Source: Candidatus Phaeomarinibacter sp. (GTDB taxonomy: Bacteria; Pseudomonadota; Alphaproteobacteria; CGMCC-115125). From it: a DNA stretch of 6,254 nt. Position numbers and translations under genes: made by a program. Shown here in pieces: positions 1-5,422 of the stretch; position 1 is the first letter of the stretch; the number at the start of each line of letters is the position of its first letter. Below the pieces are notes generated by a model. It was not told the origin of the DNA. It saw nothing but the letters and a program-made list of their open reading frames with translations, and ran no database searches. Where the stretch lies: NCBI GenBank assembly GCA_028279995.1, contig JANQMQ010000355.1, positions 1 through 6,254 on the forward strand, read 5' to 3'.

Positions 1-1081
1 CCCCCTGCTCTGCCACCAGATGACCCCAGTATGGCTGATCGCCGAACACCGGACAGACAATGGATGGCCGTCCCCAGCGCAGTGCTTCATGGGTCGTCCC
101 CGCCCCGCCGTGATGGACCACGGCTGCACATCGCGGAAACAGCCAGGCGTGCGGCGCACTCGCCAGTGCGAAATGCTGCGGCGGCAGATCATCAGATGAC
201 AGACCGCTCCAGCCGGTCGCAATCAGGCCGCGCTGACCTGCCTTGTCCAACGCCTCCACGACAGTTCGTGTCAGGGCCTTTGCATCATCGGATGGCATGC
301 TTCCAAAGCCGACATAGACCGGTGGCGGCCCCTTCTCGAGAAACGCCGTCAGTTCCGCCGGTGCTTCCCAATCCTCATCGGAATGCGTGAACCAGTAGCC
401 GGTTATCATTTCGTGAGGCGCATAATCATCCGGACTCGGAACAAGGTGTGGGCTGAACGCATGGAGCCTTGGAACCGGCTGCCCGTCGGGATGGTAGCCG
501 GTCAGCACATCAAGCTTCGGACGCCGCTGCACTTTCGTGTTCCGTGCCATCCACTTCTTGAGAAGTGACGTGTAGCCAAGGCGTGTAAGCCAGAGGAAGG
601 CTCTGTTCAGCAACGGCGTGAACAGACCTGCACGCCGCCAGGGGAAGATGGGGTTGGGAAATCTGGATGTCAGCGTATAGGCCGGCTGCAGATAGACAGG
701 CACAGCAATCGCCCCGAGCGCCCGGGCGGCATAGACCGCGGAAAACGCCTTGGGGTGATAAACGATAACGTTCGGCTTCTCGGCTTGGGCAACCTCCCAG
801 ACATCTTCCAACTGCGTCTGCATGAGGTCCTGCGATAGCCGCCAGGCCCGGATGAGACCGCGCAGCGAGCGCATGCCGTCTCTGAGAACCGGGCTTTCCA
901 GCTCGGCCTGCATATCGACGGAAACCGGCGCCGCCCGCAGCCCGGCGTCTTCAATCATGGATGTGAAATTCGCAGCCGTTGAGAGGGCCACATCGTGGCC
1001 ATCTGCCTTGAGCTCGTGCCCCAGGGCGATGAACGGCTGAACATCGCCGCGTGATCCCAACGTCATCAACAACACACGCAT
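1..1081 (-). CDS. Family-1 (GT-B) glycosyltransferase, sterol-glucosyltransferase/UGT-like, C-terminus missing
   Basis: Reading from ATG at 1081-1079 toward lower coordinates, 360 codons stay open and run off the window edge. Family members usually have a little over 400 residues, so roughly the last 50-70 are missing. The N-terminal GT-B domain opens with MRVLLMTLGSRGDVQPF (residues 1-17), the GSRGDVQP signature of sterol glucosyltransferases, rhamnolipid-type transferases and related antibiotic transferases. The C-terminal donor-binding domain shows VYVGFGSM (255-262), VVHHGGAGTTHEALRWGRPS (321-340) and GDQPYW (347-352). The His-Gly-Gly-Ala-Gly loop contacts the nucleotide diphosphate, and the Asp-Gln pair normally binds the donor sugar. 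By family it moves a sugar from a UDP- or dTDP-donor to a lipophilic acceptor on the cytoplasmic side. Sterol, hopanoid, carotenoid or diacylglycerol are all possible, and the sequence does not decide. An AAAGGTG ribosome site lies about 6-9 bases before the ATG. The microprotein gene sits 61 bases upstream on the same strand. A six-pair hairpin (GACACC 1100-1105 with GGTGTC 1120-1125) in that gap has no T-run, so it is not a terminator. Confidence 0.9.
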   Translation of the reverse strand, partial: MRVLLMTLGSRGDVQPFIALGHELKADGHDVALSTAANFTSMIEDAGLRAAPVSVDMQAELESPVLRDGMRSLRGLIRAWRLSQDLMQTQLEDVWEVAQAEKPNVIVYHPKAFSAVYAARALGAIAVPVYLQPAYTLTSRFPNPIFPWRRAGLFTPLLNRAFLWLTRLGYTSLLKKWMARNTKVQRRPKLDVLTGYHPDGQPVPRLHAFSPHLVPSPDDYAPHEMITGYWFTHSDEDWEAPAELTAFLEKGPPPVYVGFGSMPSDDAKALTRTVVEALDKAGQRGLIATGWSGLSSDDLPPQHFALASAPHAWLFPRCAAVVHHGGAGTTHEALRWGRPSIVCPVFGDQPYWGHLVAEQG

Positions 1082-1142
1082 GGGATCACCTTTCACCAAG
1101 ACACCAGACCTATGTGGCCGGTGTCAGAGCGGAAACAAGGCT

Positions 1143-1223
1143 TTAGTCGAGACGGCCGAAGGTCATCTTGTTGAGGGCAAGAAACGCAACCAGGAAAATC
1201 AGGATGGCAATGATGGCGGACAT
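1143..1223 (-). CDS. 26-residue single-pass membrane microprotein
   Basis: ATG at 1223-1221 to TAA at 1145-1143 encodes 26 residues. MSAIIAILIFLVAFLALN (1-18) forms one almost uninterrupted hydrophobic segment, long enough to span a membrane. A short polar tail, KMTFGRLD (19-26), follows. From memory, alphaproteobacterial genomes carry many unannotated proteins of this design, one helix then a tail ending near F-x-R-x-D, but I could not check this. Its function is unknown. Support for a real gene is the clean helix, a promoter-like pair about 65-90 bases upstream (1288-1315), and its position just before the glycosyltransferase on the same strand. Against it, the ribosome site is poor: only a GAAAG run about 8-12 bases before the ATG. 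It could act as a membrane anchor or regulator for the neighbouring enzyme, but that is a guess. Confidence 0.55.
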   Translation of the reverse strand: MSAIIAILIFLVAFLALNKMTFGRLD

Positions 1224-1287
1224 GGAGGTGTCTTTCTGTCTGTGCGACTCGCGCCTCTCCGGCACAAATCAGGCTGAGCTGCGCGGG

Positions 1288-1315
1288 ACTATAGAGGGTT
1301 TGGGCGCAAAACCAA
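1288..1315 (-). promoter_or_regulatory. Candidate sigma-70-type promoter for microprotein and glycosyltransferase
   Basis: On the minus strand a TTGGTT hexamer (1315-1310) is followed after 16 bases by TATAGT (1293-1288), close to housekeeping -35/-10 consensus. Transcription would start near 1281 and give a leader of about 58 bases before the microprotein ATG at 1223. A short dyad, GGTTT (1297-1301) with AAACC (1309-1313), lies across the spacer and -35. Another lies just upstream at 1313-1326. The call rests only on hexamer match, spacing and position. Confidence 0.45.
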
Positions 1316-1326
1316 GATGCGTCTTG
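1313..1326. promoter_or_regulatory. Near-perfect palindrome CAAGA-TGCG-TCTTG, possible operator
   Basis: CAAGA (1313-1317) and TCTTG (1322-1326) are perfect inverted half-sites separated by four bases. The site overlaps the outer edge of the candidate minus-strand -35 (1310-1315), where a repressor or activator would be expected to bind. The half-sites are only five bases, so chance occurrence is quite possible. Confidence 0.25.
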
Positions 1327-1365
1327 TTGGCCCGCTCCGGGACGTATCGGACACACCCGACCGTG

Positions 1366-1384
1366 GGTCATTTTTGTTTTGACC
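1366..1384. promoter_or_regulatory. Inverted repeat GGTCA-N9-TGACC with T-rich centre, plus a possible plus-strand -35
   Basis: GGTCA (1366-1370) and TGACC (1380-1384) are exact inverted half-sites around a centre of eight T and one G. The right half-site contains TTGACC (1379-1384), a good -35 hexamer for the secreted-protein gene starting at 1456. No convincing -10 lies at normal spacing: a 17-base spacer gives GAAACT (1402-1407), and the nearby GATAAT (1389-1394) is too close to pair with it. The dyad could be a regulator site in this divergent control region. Confidence is low because the half-sites are short. Confidence 0.3.
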
Positions 1385-1455
1385 TGTCGATAATCCCATC
1401 TGAAACTATGCGCACGTCTCTGTGACGCCCAGAACAACAAATCGGAGGATCACCC

Positions 1456-1941
1456 ATGCCTGCACATCGTCTCATAAGCCTGGCAGCAGCTACTACACTT
1501 TTTGCAGGCATTGCTAGCGCCCATGCTGAAGACTACGACGCGCCTCAGGCTGCGGCAGAAGCTGCGCCCCAGGTTACACTCGGCAACGGCGAAGAAAACT
1601 GGATCATGACGGACGGTGCATCTCGCGATGGTGCCACCTTCACCTTCCCCGAGGTCCAGATAGCGGCAAATGGCTGGCTTGTGATGCACCCGTTCAAGGA
1701 TGGCAAACCGAACGGCAAGGTCTATGTCGGGCACACCTACGTCGAAGCAGGCACGAGCAAGGACGTAGAGATCACCGTCGACGAAGAACCCGACACGGGC
1801 GAAATGTTCATCGTGATGCTGCATAGCGATGTGGACGAAGACAAGGAGTTCGATTTTGTGTTCGTCAATGAACGTGAGGTCGAAGACAAGGCCGTGTTCG
1901 AGGGAATGCAGATGATCGCACACCCTTACGCTGCACCTTAG
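1456..1941 (+). CDS. Secreted acidic DUF7282-like protein
   Basis: This 161-residue protein starts at an ATG with an excellent GGAGG ribosome site (1444-1448) and a seven-base spacer. Residues 1-24 form a Sec signal peptide: basic start with H4 and R5, hydrophobic core around 8-20, and a cleavage site after A-H-A (22-24). The mature protein is therefore exported, probably to the periplasm. A low-complexity Ala/Glu linker (about 28-38) precedes one domain (about 39-140). Its features, FPEVQIAANGWLVMHP, then GKVYVGHTYVEAGTSKDVEI, then a conserved-looking MLHSDVDEDKEFDF block, resemble the DUF7282 pattern: a 'gwvvvH' strand, 'G-x-s/t-yv-aG', and a final H-x-D with an acidic loop. The mature chain is rich in Asp and Glu. 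No enzymatic role is known to me, and the HSDVDEDKEFD stretch could bind a metal. The gene has its own promoter region and converges on the deacetylase 16 bases downstream. The family assignment is from pattern memory, while export is well supported. Confidence 0.85.
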   Translation: MPAHRLISLAAATTLFAGIASAHAEDYDAPQAAAEAAPQVTLGNGEENWIMTDGASRDGATFTFPEVQIAANGWLVMHPFKDGKPNGKVYVGHTYVEAGTSKDVEITVDEEPDTGEMFIVMLHSDVDEDKEFDFVFVNEREVEDKAVFEGMQMIAHPYAAP

Positions 1942-1957
1942 TCAGCGCAGCATCCGC

Positions 1958-3016
1958 TCATGCAACGTTTACCCGGCGGAACCTGTTCCAAAGGGCGAAC
2001 GGCGCACCGCCCAGCAGAACTTCGACAAGATCGACGTCCTGAAAGTCGCCATTCAGTGATAGCCGTGGCAGCGCGCGCAGGTGATTGCCGTGTTCGTCAA
2101 ACAGCAGTCCCTTGCGAGTTGTGACTGCTGACGCAAATCGCTGTTCCGATGCGAGATCAAACTCGCGGGCGCCGGCAGACCCTTCGTCGCCATAGGGATA
2201 TGCGAAGTGTGTTGGGCGCTTGCCCAGTTCATCTTCCAGCCGTGCGGTACCTGCCAGCATGTCTTCTCGGGCACGGTCCAGCGGCAGCTTGGCAAGGGCA
2301 TAGTGGGCCGCTGTGTGAGCGCCAACCGTACACAGTGGATGCGCATCAAGGGCGCGTACCTGATCCCAGCTCATGGACAGCTCGCGCGACAGGGCCAACC
2401 CGTCAATGCCTGCATGTTCGGCGAGGAGCGACACTGCCCGGCGTGCGTCATCCTCGCTCACATCGCGCAGACGCCAGTAAACACTCTCCCATGCACCACG
2501 TTTCTCCCGGTCGGTCCTGGCAGCATCGATGATAGTTTCACCATCTATCTCCATTTCCAGATGATCCAGCGCGCGAATGGAGGCTTCGAGCGTCAGCCAC
2601 CACAGATCGGCAGTGCCATCCGGCAGGTCGGAGGCCACATACACGGTGAAGGGAACATTGTGTTTTTCAAAGATGGGCAGTGCCAGCTCAAAGTTGTCCT
2701 TGTACCCGTCATCAAAGGTGAAAACGGCAAAAGGCCCCGGACCGCCGGCACGAAGGCGGCGAACCATTTCGTCCGGTGTCACGATGTCATATCCCAATGC
2801 CTGCACGCGGGTGATGACCTCATCAAGGAAAGCCGGCGTGATTTCAAGGATGCGGTTCGGAGCAAAGTCACCGGGTTTTGCCGCAGGCTCCACCACCCTG
2901 TGCATCATCAGCACGGCGCCCAGGCCGCGCCAGCTGTCGCCCAGCATGCGGTGCGCACGCGTGGTCCGCAGCGTACTCAGGCCAAACTTCAACACATCAT
3001 TGCCAGCCAGGCGCAT
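1958..3016 (-). CDS. Polysaccharide deacetylase (NodB homology domain)
   Basis: This is a carbohydrate esterase family 4-type protein, a family that removes N- or O-acetyl groups from surface polysaccharide, chitin-like or peptidoglycan chains using a metal. I place the start at ATG 3016 (352 residues). An in-frame ATG at 3055 would add 13 residues, but it lacks a ribosome site and its extra codons include TTA and TTG, unlike the rest of the gene. The 3016 start has GTGGA (3029-3025) eight bases upstream. Numbered from the longer form, motif 1 is TFDDG (113-117) with catalytic-base and metal Asp at 115-116. Motif 2 is H247-T-A-A-H251, the metal His pair. Motif 3 is YPYG (286-289), and a later LPR (329-331) fits the active-site groove. 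No signal peptide or membrane segment is seen, so it may act in the cytoplasm or at the inner membrane face. In holdfast-type and exopolysaccharide loci such enzymes work beside acyltransferases, as here. It ends 16 bases from the secreted-protein gene with no terminator between. Confidence 0.93.
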   Translation of the reverse strand: MRLAGNDVLKFGLSTLRTTRAHRMLGDSWRGLGAVLMMHRVVEPAAKPGDFAPNRILEITPAFLDEVITRVQALGYDIVTPDEMVRRLRAGGPGPFAVFTFDDGYKDNFELALPIFEKHNVPFTVYVASDLPDGTADLWWLTLEASIRALDHLEMEIDGETIIDAARTDREKRGAWESVYWRLRDVSEDDARRAVSLLAEHAGIDGLALSRELSMSWDQVRALDAHPLCTVGAHTAAHYALAKLPLDRAREDMLAGTARLEDELGKRPTHFAYPYGDEGSAGAREFDLASEQRFASAVTTRKGLLFDEHGNHLRALPRLSLNGDFQDVDLVEVLLGGAPFALWNRFRRVNVA

Positions 3017-3024
3017 ACTCAAAT

Positions 3025-3029
3025 TCCAC
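3025..3029 (-). promoter_or_regulatory. Weak ribosome site deciding the deacetylase start
   Basis: On the minus strand GTGGA lies eight bases before ATG 3016. The upstream in-frame ATG at 3055 has no purine-rich site. With the AT-rich leucine codons of the extra 13-residue stretch, this favours the shorter protein. Confidence 0.4.
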
Positions 3030-3055
3030 AAAAGTAAAAGACAATGCCGCGACAT

Positions 3056-3167
3056 TAACGGCGAGTGATTGCCAAGCGATTGACGCAGGCCAGTGCGAAC
3101 ACATGCCAGGCCGATGGCACCCTTCTTGCGATTTCACCACCAGAAATCCGACTGAAAGGGCCTAGCC
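3056..3167. other. Divergent intergenic region between deacetylase and first acyltransferase
   Basis: This region must hold the promoters of two divergent genes. On the plus strand TTGACG (3080-3085) is a good -35 hexamer, but the sequence 17 bases on, ATGCCA (3103-3108), is a poor -10. On the minus strand I found no convincing pair. GAAAGGG (3154-3160) is the strong ribosome site of the acyltransferase, with a seven-base spacer. No small ORF, RNA gene or clear long dyad is visible. Confidence 0.4.
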
Positions 3168-4385
3168 ATGCGTGCTTCAGCCACTCGCAACCAGACTGAT
3201 TTGCTTGAAAATCAAGGGCTTACATCCATTAATCACGTGGATGAATTGGTGTTCAGCACAACTGCCGACATGGATGCTCTTCGCCAGAGTTGGCGCAACC
3301 TGGAGCATCGCGCCGTGGGCCACGTGTTCCAGACATGGTCCTGGGTCTCAAATTGGCACAGACATGTGGGAACAGCCCGGAATATTTCTCCGCTGATCAT
3401 CACCGCAACAAGTCGCGATGGCGTTCTGCGCGCACTCCTGCCAATGGGTGTCCAAACTCGGGCAGGCTTCCGCACTCTTGTGTGGCTGGGCGCGGAGCAT
3501 GCCGACTACAAGGGGCCTCTGCTGGATACAGATCTGGCTGCCCAGCTCACGCCTGAGACCACACGGAAGTTGTTTGGAGCGGCATTCAGGATGGTGCCAG
3601 GCATAGACGCGGTTCGCCTTGAAGACATGCCAATGGACCTTGATGGCGCTCCACATCCAATGCTCGCCTATCCTCATCAACTTGGCCCGTCTGCGTCTCA
3701 TGCCCTCACACTCGAAGGTGGTTTTGACGACCTGTATGACGCCCGCCGAGGATCTTCATCCCGAAAGAAACTGAGGCAGAAGCAGCGCCGGTTGGAAAAA
3801 GCCATTGGCCCGACAGGCATGAGTATTTCGTATTCACCCCACACCCGTTCCAAGGCAATTGCGACCCTGATTAGGCAGAAGCGAACCCGCCTGAAGGAAA
3901 TCGGTGCTGCCGACATGTTTGCAGCGCCCGAGGTTCGCGCGTTCTATCGAAGCTTGGCCGAACAGCATCCCGAGATATGCCAGCTGAGTACCTTCGAAGC
4001 TGATGGCACCATTCTGGCAGCCAATTGGGGCTTGGTGTGGGGAGACCGCTACTACTACGTGCTGTCGACAATAACCGATGGCGAATACCGGGCGCACTCG
4101 CCAGGACAACTGCACCTGAACAACCTCATTGCGTGGAGCATTGCGCGAGGCCTCTCGACGTTTGATTTCACCAAAGGCGACGAGCCCTACAAGGACGATT
4201 GGTGCGACATCACCACTGATCTTTTTGATGTTTACCTTGGCTTAACCATCAAGGGCCGCGTGGCGGCATTTACGCATGCCAAGACGCGAAAGGCACGGCG
4301 CTACATCAAGCAGTCCCCGGTTCTGTGGCCGTGGGCAAAAAAGCTTCGAAAACTCGCCAAAGAACACCTCCTGCACACCCCTTAG
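3168..4385 (+). CDS. CelD/BcsL-type (BioF2-like, GNAT-fold) acyltransferase
   Basis: This 405-residue protein belongs to the Acetyltransf_6/CelD-BcsL group, double-GNAT-fold enzymes related to FemAB. Members modify exopolysaccharides; Caulobacter HfsK, a holdfast N-acyltransferase, is to my knowledge a relative. The N-terminal half has VFQTWSWVSNW (53-63), LPMGV (91-95) and LGAEHADYKGPLL (107-119). A strongly basic helix, SRKKLRQKQRRLEK (198-211), leads into the second half. The family hallmark follows as SPGQLHLNNLIAWSIARG (311-328) and FDFTKGDEPYKDDW (332-345), which shape the acyl-CoA or substrate pocket. The tail (361-405) is rich in Lys and Arg with scattered Trp and Leu, suggesting peripheral membrane contact; there is no signal peptide or membrane helix. 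The start has a GAAAGGG site seven bases upstream. The oxygenase gene follows after 83 bases and a paralogue after that, so one transcript is likely. The acyl donor and acceptor are unknown; an amine exposed by the neighbouring deacetylase is an attractive but unproven acceptor. Confidence 0.9.
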   Translation: MRASATRNQTDLLENQGLTSINHVDELVFSTTADMDALRQSWRNLEHRAVGHVFQTWSWVSNWHRHVGTARNISPLIITATSRDGVLRALLPMGVQTRAGFRTLVWLGAEHADYKGPLLDTDLAAQLTPETTRKLFGAAFRMVPGIDAVRLEDMPMDLDGAPHPMLAYPHQLGPSASHALTLEGGFDDLYDARRGSSSRKKLRQKQRRLEKAIGPTGMSISYSPHTRSKAIATLIRQKRTRLKEIGAADMFAAPEVRAFYRSLAEQHPEICQLSTFEADGTILAANWGLVWGDRYYYVLSTITDGEYRAHSPGQLHLNNLIAWSIARGLSTFDFTKGDEPYKDDWCDITTDLFDVYLGLTIKGRVAAFTHAKTRKARRYIKQSPVLWPWAKKLRKLAKEHLLHTP

Positions 4386-4468
4386 TAACCCCAGCATGAG
4401 AAGTTTACCCAACTTAAGAGCCAAGATCGGCTTCTGACTTCTTATTGCCCACTCGGAGAACTTCAGCC
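4386..4468 (+). other. Intergenic leader between first acyltransferase and oxygenase gene
   Basis: This 83-base gap holds two weak hairpins: AAGTT-TACCC-AACTT near 4401-4415, and AGCC-AAGATC-GGCT near 4420-4434. Neither is GC-rich with a following T-run, so I do not call a terminator, and read-through from the acyltransferase gene is likely. No clear promoter is visible. Confidence 0.35.
4455..4458 (+). promoter_or_regulatory. Ribosome site deciding the oxygenase-gene start
   Basis: CGGAGAA contains GGAG at 4455-4458, ten bases before ATG 4469. An in-frame TTG at 4445 would place this site inside the coding region and has no purine-rich sequence of its own. The ATG is therefore the better start. 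Confidence 0.55.
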
Positions 4469-5404
4469 ATGTCCGGCATTCTCGATATTTCCCAACAAGA
4501 CGCAGACAATTTCTCTCTCGGTACCATCAAGGCCAAGCACCGCTTCATGGAAAGTGGACTGTTTGAAGATGACGCGCTGGCAACCCTTATTGAAGAATAT
4601 CCAGCGGACTGCATGAGCATTCACACAACGACGCCGGACCCTGACGGTGTCGAAACATGGCGTCATGGGTCAATGGGCGGTCGCACGGGTGCCGAAGTCA
4701 TCGAGGCGGTTCGCCATGGCCAGTTGTGGATCAATCTCCAGCACATGGAAGACGTGGCACCGCGCTACCACAATCTCGTCGCCCGGTGCTTTGACGAGAT
4801 CAACCGGCTCAACCCGAAGTTCAAGCATATGCGCCACAATACGGGCCTGCTGATTTCAAGCCCGCGGTCACGCGTGCTGTATCACAGTGACATTTCCCCG
4901 GTCATTCTGGCCCATGTGCGTGGCCGCAAGCGTCTTTGGCTGTATCCGGACTCTGAAGAGTTCATTTCCAACAAGTCCCGCGAGCAGGTTGTTCTGAAGG
5001 AAACGGAAGAAGAAATTCCCTACACCGAGGACTATGACAAGCACGCTCAGGTCTTCGACCTCATGCCCGGCGATCTGCTGTCCTGGAAGATGCAGGCGCC
5101 GCACCGGGTGGACAATCTTGATGGGCTGAACGTCTCGGTCACGACGGCTTACTACACGCCTGCCGCCATGAAGCAGTATGGCGTGGTCTATGGCAACGGT
5201 GCCATGCGCCGGCTCTTCGGCATGGATCCAAAAAGCATCGACACAAAGGGTATTGCGGCGCTTGCCAAATGTGCCCTCGCCGTAATCGTGCGGAAGGCGG
5301 GCCTTCTTGAAGGCAATCAGCGCGTCTTCAAGACCACGTTCGAAGTCGACCCAAAGCAGGAGCTCGGCTACGTGGAGTTTGAAGGGCATCGGGCGAAAGC
5401 CTGA
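4469..5404 (+). CDS. JmjC/cupin_8-like protein, probable Fe(II)/2-oxoglutarate oxygenase
   Basis: This 311-residue protein has the double-stranded beta-helix metal site of the JmjC/cupin_8 group. H139-S-D141 supplies the HxD pair and H212 (in QAPHRVDN) the distal histidine. K154, in the stretch RGRKRLWLYP, lies 15 residues after H139. In human FIH the 2-oxoglutarate lysine (K214) lies 15 residues after H199 in GYKRCILFP, a close match from memory. PGDLLSWKMQAPH (200-212) corresponds to the FIH 'GDVLYIP..WWHH' strand pair, and LNVSVTTAYYTP (220-231) closes the barrel. The N-terminal ~125 residues have no motif I recognise. The C-terminal 80 residues (about 232-311) are likely helical. By family it would hydroxylate a protein, peptide or small-molecule substrate; the substrate here is unknown. 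There is no signal peptide, so it is cytoplasmic. It lies between two related acyltransferase genes, 18 bases before the second. A non-catalytic sensory cupin is the alternative, but the intact triad and lysine argue for an enzyme. Confidence 0.8.
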   Translation: MSGILDISQQDADNFSLGTIKAKHRFMESGLFEDDALATLIEEYPADCMSIHTTTPDPDGVETWRHGSMGGRTGAEVIEAVRHGQLWINLQHMEDVAPRYHNLVARCFDEINRLNPKFKHMRHNTGLLISSPRSRVLYHSDISPVILAHVRGRKRLWLYPDSEEFISNKSREQVVLKETEEEIPYTEDYDKHAQVFDLMPGDLLSWKMQAPHRVDNLDGLNVSVTTAYYTPAAMKQYGVVYGNGAMRRLFGMDPKSIDTKGIAALAKCALAVIVRKAGLLEGNQRVFKTTFEVDPKQELGYVEFEGHRAKA

Positions 5405-5422
5405 CCCGCGATAGGCACGTCC

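Noticed and set aside
1100..1125. GACACC...GGTGTC hairpin as a terminator between microprotein and glycosyltransferase.
   Set aside because: The stem has six pairs with a mismatched 14-base interior and no T-run in the minus-strand direction.
1093..1440. Minus-strand open frame of 115 codons across the divergent region.
   Set aside because: It is rich in Cys, His, Arg and Trp with no domain pattern, and it overlaps the promoter candidate and the more convincing microprotein frame.
1083..1454. GGATCACC occurs at 1083-1090 and again at 1447-1454, flanking the divergent region.
   Set aside because: Eight bases is too short to support a repeat or attachment site, and each copy is explained by a start-codon neighbourhood.
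1450..1923. Minus-strand frame of 157 codons opposite the secreted protein gene.
   Set aside because: The plus-strand frame has a strong ribosome site and a textbook signal peptide; the antisense frame has neither.
1930..1951. GCTGC...GCAGC stem at the convergent junction as a shared terminator.
   Set aside because: Only five pairs, a 12-base loop, no T-run on either strand, and part of it is coding sequence.
2207..3037. Long plus-strand open frame of 276 codons.
   Set aside because: It lies fully opposite the deacetylase gene, has no domain-like composition, and is a shadow of that GC-rich gene.
4445..4468. TTG start that would add eight residues to the oxygenase.
   Set aside because: The GGAG site at 4455-4458 lies downstream of the TTG and serves the ATG at 4469.
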